Shown here: piece after piece, positions 33,446 to 40,522 of the stretch
Numbering within the stretch: position 1 is the stretch's first letter
Layout: each line of letters starts with the position of its first letter
Origin: Vibrio sp. 10N.261.45.E2
GTDB lineage: Bacteria > Pseudomonadota > Gammaproteobacteria > Enterobacterales > Vibrionaceae
DNA: 40,522 nt
Direction: 5' to 3'
Assembly (NCBI RefSeq): GCF_002875705.1
Contig: NZ_MCZZ01000163.1
Span: forward strand, 1 to 40,522
Position numbers and translations under genes: made by a program
The notes under the pieces: generated by a model
Seen by the model: only the letters and a program-made list of their open reading frames with translations
What the model was told of the DNA's origin: nothing
The model's database searches: none

Positions 33446-33463
33446 ACGACTTTTACCTATATG
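33436..33463 (+). promoter_or_regulatory. Candidate promoter of the acyl-CoA ligase operon
   Basis: TTGCTC (33436-33441) and TATATG (33458-33463) are separated by 16 nt. The poor -35 overlaps the second direct repeat, as in activator-dependent promoters. Confidence 0.45.
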
Positions 33464-33572
33464 ACACGCCAATGTGCAGGCTTTGATAGCAACAAAGACA
33501 ACACTTATTACAACGATTAAAACGTCTAAGGCGAACGTGACCGTTAGGTCTAGCCAAATAAGGAGATCATGG

Positions 33573-35180
33573 ATGCACAATCTTGCTGTTAACTTGGAAC
33601 GTAGCGCTTCGCTGTTTCCAACTAAAGCCGCTCTGCGCATGGGCACAGATGAAGTCAGTTTCGCTCAGTTGGAACAACTTGCTGGGAAGGTAGCTACGAA
33701 TCTAGAGAGACTTGGCTTAAAAAAGGGTGATAAGGTCGCGCTGTCGTGTCCCAATGTGACTTATTTCCTCATTGCTTATTACGGTATTCTAAAAGCAGGC
33801 TGTGTCGTAGTGCCTTTAAACGTGTTGTTTAAGGCCAGAGAGATCGCTTATCACCTTAATGATTCTGATTCGAAAGCTTATTTATGCTTTGAGGGCAGTG
33901 AAGAGCTACCCATTGGGCGCTATGGATTACAAGGTTTTGCGCAGGCCGATAACTGCGAACATTTCGTTTCTATACCAATACCAAACGGCGCAACATCCAC
34001 GCTCTCAGAAAACCATAACGAGCAAGAAACGATCGCAGATTGGCTAGCACAACCTTTGGATGTGTATGAGTCTGTAGCGTGTCATGGCGATGATACCGCA
34101 GTCATTCTGTATACCTCGGGTACCACAGGCCAGCCAAAGGGCGCAGAGCTTTCACACACCAACATGCAAACCAATGCGATGTCGTCACAGTATCTGATGA
34201 GATTGGAATACAGCGACACGACGATGGCCACGCTTCCTCTGTTCCACAGCTTTGGCCAAACCGTCATGATGAACGCGAGCGTGTTGACGGGATCAACCAT
34301 GGTCTTGATTCCACGTTTTGAGCCGTCACTGGTGATTGACCAGATCATTAACCATAAAGTGAGTGTCTTTGCTGGTGTTCCAACCATGTATATCGCGCTG
34401 CTAAAGGCGGGAGAAGAGTCTCCTGATACTTCAGAGCAAACAAGCAAACGGTCTGAACAGGTTAAACATAGCTTAAGGCTTGGCGTGTCTGGTGGTGCTT
34501 CGATGCCGCTTGAGGTTATTCGTCAGTTTGAATCTCGCTTTGAATTACCGGTATTGGAAGGATACGGGCTATCTGAAACAGCGCCAGTCGCGACTTTCAA
34601 TCATATCGATGGTGATCGTCTGTCGGGCAGTGTTGGTCAGCCGTTGTGTGGTCACCTTATCAAGATTACTGATGTACAAGGCAACTCGGTGGCAATGGGA
34701 GAATTGGGCGAAGTGTGCATTAAGAGCCCAAGTGTTATGAAAGGCTACTATCAACGACCGGAAGCAACGGCAGAAGCGATCAGAGATGGTTGGTTTTTAA
34801 CGGGCGATATCGGACGCGTTGATGAGCATGGAAACTTGTTTATTGTCGACCGTGTAAAAGACATGATCATCCGCGGTGGTTACAACGTTTATCCGCGAGA
34901 AATCGAAGAAGTATTGATGTGTCACCCTGATGTGGAAATGGTAGCGGTGGTGGGCGAACATCATGAGCAGCTAGGTGAAGAGATTCATGCCCATGTGGTG
35001 CTTCACGAGCATACTCAATGTGATAGCAAAGCCTTGATGGCTTGGTGTCGTGAGCAACTCGCGGATTACAAATACCCTCGTAAAGTGTTCATTCGTAGTG
35101 CGTTACCGATGACGGCAACAGGTAAAATCTTGAAGCGAGAGTTGCACCCTTTAGAAGTCGCGGAGGCAATCAATGGATAA
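33573..35180 (+). CDS. Acyl-CoA ligase (AMP-dependent synthetase, AlkK/FadD-like)
   Basis: 535 aa. Activates a fatty acid to acyl-CoA with ATP. Motifs: ATP-binding P-loop YTSGTTGQPKG (180-190), a TGDIGR segment and the hinge region DRVKDMIIRGGYNVYPREIEE, and a catalytic Lys near 518 (TATGKILKRE). Start chosen at ATG 33573, with AGGAG seven nt upstream; the longer frame from 33474 would start before the native N-terminus. It overlaps the downstream oxidase gene by eight nt, so they form an operon. Chain length not decidable. Confidence 0.92.
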   Translation: MHNLAVNLERSASLFPTKAALRMGTDEVSFAQLEQLAGKVATNLERLGLKKGDKVALSCPNVTYFLIAYYGILKAGCVVVPLNVLFKAREIAYHLNDSDSKAYLCFEGSEELPIGRYGLQGFAQADNCEHFVSIPIPNGATSTLSENHNEQETIADWLAQPLDVYESVACHGDDTAVILYTSGTTGQPKGAELSHTNMQTNAMSSQYLMRLEYSDTTMATLPLFHSFGQTVMMNASVLTGSTMVLIPRFEPSLVIDQIINHKVSVFAGVPTMYIALLKAGEESPDTSEQTSKRSEQVKHSLRLGVSGGASMPLEVIRQFESRFELPVLEGYGLSETAPVATFNHIDGDRLSGSVGQPLCGHLIKITDVQGNSVAMGELGEVCIKSPSVMKGYYQRPEATAEAIRDGWFLTGDIGRVDEHGNLFIVDRVKDMIIRGGYNVYPREIEEVLMCHPDVEMVAVVGEHHEQLGEEIHAHVVLHEHTQCDSKALMAWCREQLADYKYPRKVFIRSALPMTATGKILKRELHPLEVAEAING

Positions 35181-36840
35181 CTATGACTTGATTATCGTGG
35201 GCGGTGGCTCCGCTGGTTGTGTGATGGCTTCTCGGCTTTCTGAAGACCCAAACACGACCGTTTGTTTATTGGAGGCTGGTGGCAAAGACACGAGCCCATT
35301 TATTCATACTCCAGTGGGTGTTGTGGCGATGATGCCAACCAAGCTCAACAACTGGGCTTTCGAGACCGTTGAACAGCCGGGTTTAAATGGTCGCAAGGGC
35401 TATCAACCGAGGGGTAAGACACTCGGTGGTTCTAGCTCTATTAATGCGATGATGTACGCCCGTGGGCATCGCTACGACTACGATACATGGGAAAGCTTAG
35501 GCAATGCTGGCTGGAACTATGAATCGTGTCTGCCTTACTTTAAAAAAGCAGAGAATAACGAAGTCTACCAAGATGAGTACCATGGCCAAGGCGGTCCATT
35601 GAATGTGGCGAACCTTAGGTCGCCAAGCCCAATGTTGGAACGCTATTTAACTGCGTGTGAGTCGATAGGTGTTCCTCGTAATGACGATATCAACGGCGCC
35701 GCTCAGTTTGGTGCAATGCCGACGCAGGTGACTCAGCTGAATGGTGAACGATGTAGCGCTGCTAAGGCTTACTTGACACCAAACTTGTCACGACCCAACC
35801 TCACTGTGGTAACTAAAGCAACCACACATAAGGTTTTGTTTGAAGGTAAAAAAGCGGTAGGTATTGAATATGGATCGAATGGCAAACGTTATCAGATCCG
35901 ATGCAACAAGGAAATCATTTTGTCTGCAGGTGCTTTTGGGTCGCCCCAGTTGCTGTTGCTATCGGGCGTTGGCGCTAAAGATGAGTTGACGGTTCATGGC
36001 ATAGAACAAGTTCATGAGTTACCGGGAGTGGGTAAGAACCTGCAAGATCATATCGACTTGGTTCACTCATACAAGTGCAGCGAAAAGCGCGAAACTTTTG
36101 GTATCTCGCTGCAAATGGCCTCTGAAATGACCAAAGCACTGCCTTTGTGGCACAAAGAACGCCGAGGCAAGATGAGCAGTAACTTTGCCGAAGGGATAGG
36201 CTTTCTTTGTTCCGATGATCATATCGCTGTGCCAGATTTAGAGTTTGTATTTGTGGTCGCAGTAGTCGATGACCATGCGAGAAAAATTCACACCAGTCAT
36301 GGATTTACGTCACATGTCACCTTACTGAGACCTAAAAGCCATGGCACTGTAACACTGATTAGTGCTGATCCATACGATCCTCCCAAGATCGACCCTGCGT
36401 TTTTCAGCCACCCTGAAGACATGGAGATTATGATTAAAGGGTGGAAAAAGCAGTATCAAATGCTAGAAAGCGAAGCGTTCGATGATATCCGTGGCAATGC
36501 TTTTTATCCTGTCGATGCCAATGATGACAAGGCTATCGAGGAAGACATCCGTAACCGCGCTGATACCCAATATCACCCTGTTGGAACCTGTAAAATGGGA
36601 CCTAGCAGTGATTCATTAGCCGTGGTGGATGAAGATCTTAAAGTCCATGGGTTGAACAACTTAAGAGTCATTGACGCGTCAGTTATGCCGACATTAGTCG
36701 GGGCCAATACCAATGCGCCAACCATAATGATTGCTGAGAAAGTCGCTGATCAAATTAAAAACCAATATAGCTTGGATAAGAAAGACAGTGTAAATAAGCA
36801 AGGCGCGAATGAGAGCGCAGAACATGAAATGACTGGTTAG
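35173..36840 (+). CDS. GMC-family FAD alcohol dehydrogenase (AlkJ/choline-dehydrogenase-like)
   Basis: 555 aa. FAD-binding VGGGSAG (9-15), GMC signature GKTLGGSSSINAMMYARG (81-98), second GMC motif SAGAFGSPQLLLLSGVG (251-267), catalytic H468 (YHPVGTC) and N514 (NTNAPTIMIAE). The overall sequence resembles AlkJ-type aliphatic alcohol dehydrogenases, and pairing with an acyl-CoA ligase fits alcohol-to-acyl-CoA oxidation. No aldehyde dehydrogenase lies in the window. GGAGG is upstream of the ATG. A low-complexity polar C-terminal tail follows the FAD domain. Confidence 0.92.
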   Translation: MDNYDLIIVGGGSAGCVMASRLSEDPNTTVCLLEAGGKDTSPFIHTPVGVVAMMPTKLNNWAFETVEQPGLNGRKGYQPRGKTLGGSSSINAMMYARGHRYDYDTWESLGNAGWNYESCLPYFKKAENNEVYQDEYHGQGGPLNVANLRSPSPMLERYLTACESIGVPRNDDINGAAQFGAMPTQVTQLNGERCSAAKAYLTPNLSRPNLTVVTKATTHKVLFEGKKAVGIEYGSNGKRYQIRCNKEIILSAGAFGSPQLLLLSGVGAKDELTVHGIEQVHELPGVGKNLQDHIDLVHSYKCSEKRETFGISLQMASEMTKALPLWHKERRGKMSSNFAEGIGFLCSDDHIAVPDLEFVFVVAVVDDHARKIHTSHGFTSHVTLLRPKSHGTVTLISADPYDPPKIDPAFFSHPEDMEIMIKGWKKQYQMLESEAFDDIRGNAFYPVDANDDKAIEEDIRNRADTQYHPVGTCKMGPSSDSLAVVDEDLKVHGLNNLRVIDASVMPTLVGANTNAPTIMIAEKVADQIKNQYSLDKKDSVNKQGANESAEHEMTG

Positions 36841-36872
36841 AAGCACAGATTAGAGATAACAAGCGGATTTAC

Positions 36873-36917
36873 AATAGGTTAGGGAGCCTTATCCATTAAG
36901 GTTCCTTAACCTATTTT
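36873..36917. terminator. Terminator between alcohol dehydrogenase and trxC
   Basis: An 18-bp stem (36873-36890 with 36898-36915, two G-T pairs) and loop ATCCATT, followed by TTGTTT. It can stop transcription from both convergent genes. Confidence 0.85.
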
Positions 36918-36949
36918 GTTTGTTGATTACTCAAAGAACCGAAACAAAC

Positions 36950-37384
36950 TTACTTAGTTAGAGCTTGATTAAGCCATTGATCAAATTGACCTTTAGGTAA
37001 CGCTCCGTTAATTGTATCGACACGTTTACCGTCTTTAAAAACCATCACCGTAGGAATACTTCTGATTTGATACATTGCCGCAAGCTGTTGCTGAGCTTCA
37101 GTATCAATCTTTACAAATCGAACATCTCCAGAGCGCTCTTTTGCAACGTCGCTGAACACAGGCGCGAAGCCCACACATGGGTTACACCACGTTGCCCAGA
37201 AATCGACAACGACAGGCTGTGAACTGTTCAAGATAGATTGGAAATTAAGAGACGTTCCCTCGATAGGAGCGCCATCGAGCAGTGCTGTTTTGCATTTGCC
37301 GCATGTTGGGCTTTCTGAAACTCTTTCTGAAGGAACTCGGTTTACGCCATTACAAGAAGGGCAGCGTGTGTTGAATGTAGACAT
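36950..37384 (-). CDS. trxC: Thioredoxin 2 (TrxC) with CNPC active site
   Basis: 144 aa. N-terminal zinc-binding domain with C8-x2-C11 and C28-x2-C31, then the thioredoxin fold (VVVDFWATWCNPC, 58-70; RSIPTVMVFKDGK, about 109-121). The active-site motif is WCNPC, with Asn where the usual TrxC has Gly (WCGPC), which could alter redox potential. Cytoplasmic disulfide reductase. AAAGAGAAAGT lies before the ATG. Confidence 0.95.
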   Translation of the reverse strand: MSTFNTRCPSCNGVNRVPSERVSESPTCGKCKTALLDGAPIEGTSLNFQSILNSSQPVVVDFWATWCNPCVGFAPVFSDVAKERSGDVRFVKIDTEAQQQLAAMYQIRSIPTVMVFKDGKRVDTINGALPKGQFDQWLNQALTK

Positions 37385-37506
37385 AACTTTCTCTTTTTAT
37401 TGTAACTCCGTGGCTAACGCGATTTACGAATCACGCTCGGAGCGCTTATACTGTTTAAAACTAGAATACGATACTTAAATAAAAACAAACAATAAACAGG
37501 TAAATG

Positions 37507-38604
37507 ATGACAAAATTTTACGCCGAAATTACTGGCTGGGGAAAGTGTCTACCACCAGCCGTGCTGTCCAATGATGATCTAAGCACTTTCATTGATACGT
37601 CTGACGAGTGGATTCGAACTCGAACTGGTATCGAAAACCGTCGTATCAGTCATGTAAATACCTCTGAGCTAGCGACTGTTGCAGCGCAACATGCCATGGC
37701 GTGTGCTGGTCTCACAGCTGAAGACATCGACCTTGTGATCATCGCGACGTGCAGCCCTGATTCTCTTATCCCAAATACCGCATCTAAGGTCCAGCAGAAC
37801 TTAGGAATTAAGAGTGCAGCGGCTTTTGACCTTAATGCAGCGTGTACTGGCTTCATCTACGGTGTTGAAACGGCAACTCGACTGATTCAAGCGGGTAACT
37901 ACCGTAATGCAATCGTTGTGGGTGCAGAACGTCTGTCGTTTTTCATCGACTGGACCAAGCGTGATACTGCGGTTCTATTTGGTGACGGAGCAGGCGCTGT
38001 GGTTCTATCTCGCACTGAAGAGCAAGTTGGCCTGCAAGAAGCTCAAATCGGTTGTGATGCGGAAGGCCGCGATATTCTAGCAGTACCAAAATTCGGTACA
38101 TCTATGGACCGTTTTGCTGCTGATAACGGCTACTGGGACTTCGATTTTGTCGGCAAAGAGATCTTCAAGCGTGCGGTTAAAGGCATGGGTGCAGCAGCAC
38201 ACACTGTATTGAGCCGTACTGGCATCTCAACAGACAACATCGATGTAGTGATTCCACACCAAGCAAATATCCGTATCATTCAAACGCTGTGCGATATCGC
38301 GGGCATTGAGCGTGAGAAAGCGTTTGTGAACATTCAAAACTACGGCAACACGTCGGCTGCGACTGTGCCAATTGCTTTGTGTGAATCGTTAGAGCAAGGC
38401 TTTGTTAAACCTAACTCAAACATCCTTGTGGCGGCATTCGGTGCTGGTTTAACTTGGGGTGCTGGTCATATTAAATGGGGTAGCCGAGTTGAACCGTTAG
38501 GCCAATCGGACGTTAAGCTGCCAGAAGCGGATAAGTCTGCTTTAGAGCTTTTAGAAAGAGCCATTTTACACTGTAAAACGCATCCTAATTCTGAGAACGA
38601 CTAA
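37507..38604 (+). CDS. fabH: 3-oxoacyl-ACP synthase III family protein (FabH paralogue)
   Basis: 365 aa from ATG 37507, preferred over the adjacent ATG 37504 because AGG lies six nt before it. The catalytic triad C113 (NAACTGF), H251 (PHQANIR) and N281 (NYGNTS) is intact, so it is an active condensing enzyme. It is about 45 residues longer than typical FabH, mainly through a C-terminal tail after WGAGHIKWG. As a second FabH it may extend a special acyl primer; the main fabH would sit in the usual fab cluster. It is followed four nt later by an acetyltransferase gene. Confidence 0.9.
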   Translation: MTKFYAEITGWGKCLPPAVLSNDDLSTFIDTSDEWIRTRTGIENRRISHVNTSELATVAAQHAMACAGLTAEDIDLVIIATCSPDSLIPNTASKVQQNLGIKSAAAFDLNAACTGFIYGVETATRLIQAGNYRNAIVVGAERLSFFIDWTKRDTAVLFGDGAGAVVLSRTEEQVGLQEAQIGCDAEGRDILAVPKFGTSMDRFAADNGYWDFDFVGKEIFKRAVKGMGAAAHTVLSRTGISTDNIDVVIPHQANIRIIQTLCDIAGIEREKAFVNIQNYGNTSAATVPIALCESLEQGFVKPNSNILVAAFGAGLTWGAGHIKWGSRVEPLGQSDVKLPEADKSALELLERAILHCKTHPNSEND

Positions 38605-38608
38605 CATT

Positions 38609-39109
38609 ATGACGCAAGCTAGCAACATGGCGCAAGTTCGTTTTATGACAGAAGCCGACCTCGATGAGGCGGCTTTGGTTCATCAGTCTGCCATTATCCG
38701 ACAGAAAAACTCGCGAGATTGGTTACAATGTAACTTGAACGCTTCACCACGTTTTCTTAACTTTATTGCTGAAAGCGATGGTGAGATTGTCGGCTACATT
38801 ATTTGGGTCCAAAAGAGTGGGTTTAGACCTGAAGCTGTTTTGGAGCTAGAGCAACTTGCTGTGTTACCGAGCGCGCAGGGCAAAGGATTGGGTCAAAAGC
38901 TGATTCTAGACTCTTTGCCGCAAGTGAAGCAGAAGCTCGCAGAGCAAGGCTCGACACTAAAACATGTATTAGTGACCACCAGAGCAGACAATTTTGCACA
39001 AAAGCTATATCAATCGACGTTGGGCGCAGAAGTCGAAACCACGATTTCAAATCTGTACTCTGCGGATGAAGTGCTTATGATAGCTCGCAATGTAGGTGAA
39101 CGAATCTGA
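38609..39109 (+). CDS. GNAT-family N-acetyltransferase
   Basis: 166 aa. Core acetyl-CoA-binding motif LEQLAVLPSAQGKGLGQKLI (about 82-101), with the preceding beta strand IVGYIIWVQKSG. It is directly downstream of the fabH paralogue, so probably in the same operon. Acceptor unknown. The start has no clear ribosome-binding site because it lies close to the upstream stop. Confidence 0.88.
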   Translation: MTQASNMAQVRFMTEADLDEAALVHQSAIIRQKNSRDWLQCNLNASPRFLNFIAESDGEIVGYIIWVQKSGFRPEAVLELEQLAVLPSAQGKGLGQKLILDSLPQVKQKLAEQGSTLKHVLVTTRADNFAQKLYQSTLGAEVETTISNLYSADEVLMIARNVGERI

Positions 39110-39166
39110 TCGCTGAGTTCTTAGAACTAATTATAATCAGCGGTATAAATCGATTTACGTTTAATT

Positions 39167-39188
39167 AGGGACTTCTACAGTCCCTTTT
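39167..39188 (+). terminator. Terminator after the acetyltransferase gene
   Basis: AGGGACT (39167-39173) pairs with AGTCCCT (39179-39185), loop TCTAC, followed by TTTTG. It ends the fabH operon only 20 nt before the next gene, leaving little room for a promoter of that gene. Confidence 0.75.
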
Positions 39189-39208
39189 GTTATTTCTTAG
39201 GAAGTGTT

Positions 39209-40441
39209 TTGAAGAAAGTTTTAGCAATTGGCTACGTTTGGCCAGAACCGAATTCATCGGCGGCTGGCAGCCATATGATGTCTCTATTACGTCTGTTTAA
39301 GAGACAAGGTTGGTCCGTTGAGTTCGCAACGCCAGCTCAAGAAACCGAACACATGATTGATCTCTCAGAAGAGGGAATCACAAGCCAATCTATTCAGTTA
39401 AATTGCGATAGCTTTGACCAGTACATCGAAGAGCTGCAGCCTGATGTTGTTATGTTTGACCGTTTTATGATGGAAGAACAATTTGGTTGGCGCGTTGAAA
39501 AGGTATGCCCGAATGCCTTTAAGCTGTTGGATACTGAAGATTTACAGTTCCTACGTAATGCTCGACATGAAGCGGTTAAGAAAGAGACGGAGCTGACCAA
39601 AGAGCACCTATACAGTGATTTGGCAAAGCGTGAAATTGCCGCGATTCTACGTTGTGATCTTTCGTTGATCATTTCAAGCTACGAGATGGAATTGCTTCAA
39701 TCTGAGTTCAATATCGATCCAAAGCTGCTACATCACCTGCCGTTCATGGTTGATCTTAATACGTTACCTAAAAGCACGAAAAGCTTCGACGAACGTAAGC
39801 ATTTCATGACTATAGGTAACTTTAGACATGCACCTAACTGGGACGCGGTGCTTCAGTTGCAAAAGATTTGGCCAAAGATTCGTAAGCAGTTGCCAGACAC
39901 TGAACTTCACATTTATGGATCGTATCCACCACCGAAAGCGACGGCTTTGCACAACCCTAAAACCGGTTTTCATATCAAAGGTTGGGCGAAAGACGCTCAA
40001 GAAGTAATGGAGCAGGCACGTATTTGTGTTGCGCCACTGCGTTTTGGCGCAGGCATTAAAGGCAAGTTGCTTGATGCGATGAAGCTTCAAACTCCAAACG
40101 TAACGAGCGAGATCGGCAGCGAAGGCATGTTACCGCAAGGCGAACTACAATGGCCGGGTGCGGTGGCAGATGATATTGACGAGTTTGTTGAAGCCGCTGT
40201 TGCTCTCTATAAAGACGAAGATAAGTGGCTTAAGGCTCAAAGCCAGTGTCATTCGATTCTTGAAGCGCACTATGAACAGAATCAACTGGGCGACAAATTG
40301 ATAGAGCGTCTGATTGCGCTGGATTCTGAGCTTGAATCACATCGATTGGATAATTTTTTTGGCTCGATGCTTAAGCACCATAGCATGGCAAGTACTAAGT
40401 ACATGTCACAATGGATTGCTGAGAAGAACAAGATCAAATAG
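39209..40441 (+). CDS. Glycosyltransferase (GT-B fold, GT4-like) with TTG start
   Basis: 410 aa. N-terminal Rossmann-like part (KVLAIGYVWPEPNSSAAGSH) and a C-terminal GT1/GT4-type nucleotide-sugar domain (MTIGNFRHAPNWDAV; APLRFGAGIKGKLLDAMKL). Residues of the acid motif lie at about 277-292. Transfers a sugar to an unknown acceptor. The start is TTG at 39209: AGGAAG is at 39199-39204, no ATG exists before residue 23, and the first beta strand begins directly after it. No cell-envelope gene cluster is visible in the window. Confidence 0.88.
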   Translation: MKKVLAIGYVWPEPNSSAAGSHMMSLLRLFKRQGWSVEFATPAQETEHMIDLSEEGITSQSIQLNCDSFDQYIEELQPDVVMFDRFMMEEQFGWRVEKVCPNAFKLLDTEDLQFLRNARHEAVKKETELTKEHLYSDLAKREIAAILRCDLSLIISSYEMELLQSEFNIDPKLLHHLPFMVDLNTLPKSTKSFDERKHFMTIGNFRHAPNWDAVLQLQKIWPKIRKQLPDTELHIYGSYPPPKATALHNPKTGFHIKGWAKDAQEVMEQARICVAPLRFGAGIKGKLLDAMKLQTPNVTSEIGSEGMLPQGELQWPGAVADDIDEFVEAAVALYKDEDKWLKAQSQCHSILEAHYEQNQLGDKLIERLIALDSELESHRLDNFFGSMLKHHSMASTKYMSQWIAEKNKIK

Positions 40442-40469
40442 CTGCTTTTTCCAAAAAAAAATGAATCAC

Positions 40470-40501
40470 AAGCCCTTAGGTTACCTCCTAGGGGCTTTTT
40501 T
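40470..40501 (+). terminator. Terminator of the glycosyltransferase gene
   Basis: AAGCCCTTAGG (40470-40480) pairs with CCTAGGGGCTT (40487-40497) with one G-T pair, then TTTT. Confidence 0.88.
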
Positions 40502-40522
40502 CAGGTTCATCGCGGATTAGCG

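Larger units (their letters stand above)
33392..33478. repeat. Widely spaced inverted repeat flanking the lipid-operon promoter
   Basis: TGCACATTGG (33392-33401) and its exact reverse complement CCAATGTGCA (33469-33478) flank the direct repeats and the candidate promoter with a 67-nt gap. It may hold regulator sites acting together across the promoter, or form a stem in RNA. Function inferred. Confidence 0.6.

Noticed and set aside
33474..33572. Longer N-terminus for the acyl-CoA ligase
   Set aside because: The extra 33 residues lack family similarity, overlap the inverted repeat arm, and ATG 33573 has the better ribosome-binding site.
34082..34447. 121-codon antisense frame in the acyl-CoA ligase gene
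   Set aside because: Lies opposite conserved ligase motifs and has no independent support.

Overview
The window looks like chromosomal DNA of a marine gammaproteobacterium, most likely a Vibrio (the Splendidus or Harveyi clades would fit, but I cannot confirm a species). The clues are moderately AT-rich coding DNA, a TonB/ExbB/ExbD set with the Vibrio-type extra subunit TtpC and its DUF3450 and TPR partners, a DUF2986 mini-protein, and trxC beside a second fabH. No insertion sequence, phage, plasmid or CRISPR signal was seen. The window opens on the last 20 nt of a tRNA, probably tRNA-Cys, with its terminator.

Region by region. (1) 0.5-5.6 kb: assimilatory/detoxifying nitrite reduction, with nirB, nirD, a NirC-type transporter and cobA for siroheme. 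The nirB promoter carries an FNR box, and a NarL/NarP-like palindrome sits about 28 bp upstream of it. (2) 5.6-10.5 kb: a DUF4174 protein, an NYN-domain protein, an OmpR-type two-component pair with a histidine-rich sensor loop, and a dicarboxylate/amino-acid symporter with a CRP-like site. (3) 10.9-25.8 kb: a large Fur-linked iron locus. It contains a siderophore TonB-dependent receptor, a six-gene TonB operon (DUF3450, ttpC, exbB, exbD, tonB, TPR), and a nine-gene operon (PepSY membrane protein, DUF2271, DUF4198, small periplasmic protein, DUF6162, binding protein, ATPase, permease, second binding protein). The nine-gene operon resembles the Pseudomonas fpvGHJK-fpvCDEF system, in which iron is reduced and released from the siderophore in the periplasm. 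(4) 25.9-33.2 kb: mixed accessory genes: DUF2986, a frameshifted acetyltransferase, YgbA-like protein, MATE exporter, AraC regulator, two tandem winged-helix mini-regulators, an MFS transporter and a second AraC regulator. (5) 33.2-36.9 kb: an acyl-CoA ligase/GMC alcohol dehydrogenase operon divergent from the second AraC gene, recalling alkK/alkJ. (6) 36.9-40.5 kb: trxC, a fabH paralogue, an acetyltransferase and a glycosyltransferase with a TTG start.

How the parts work together. In the iron locus the outer-membrane receptor would take up a ferric siderophore using TonB energy. The PepSY protein would deliver electrons for periplasmic reduction, the small periplasmic proteins and two binding proteins would handle iron and siderophore, and the ZnuBC-like ABC core would import the metal. 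No siderophore biosynthesis gene is present, so the ligand may be foreign. The three transcription units of this locus each have a Fur-box-like element, and two share a longer 35-nt promoter block. The most interesting material is this reductive iron-release operon, including two proteins predicted to start with histidine after signal cleavage and a second binding protein that lacks the usual metal ligands.
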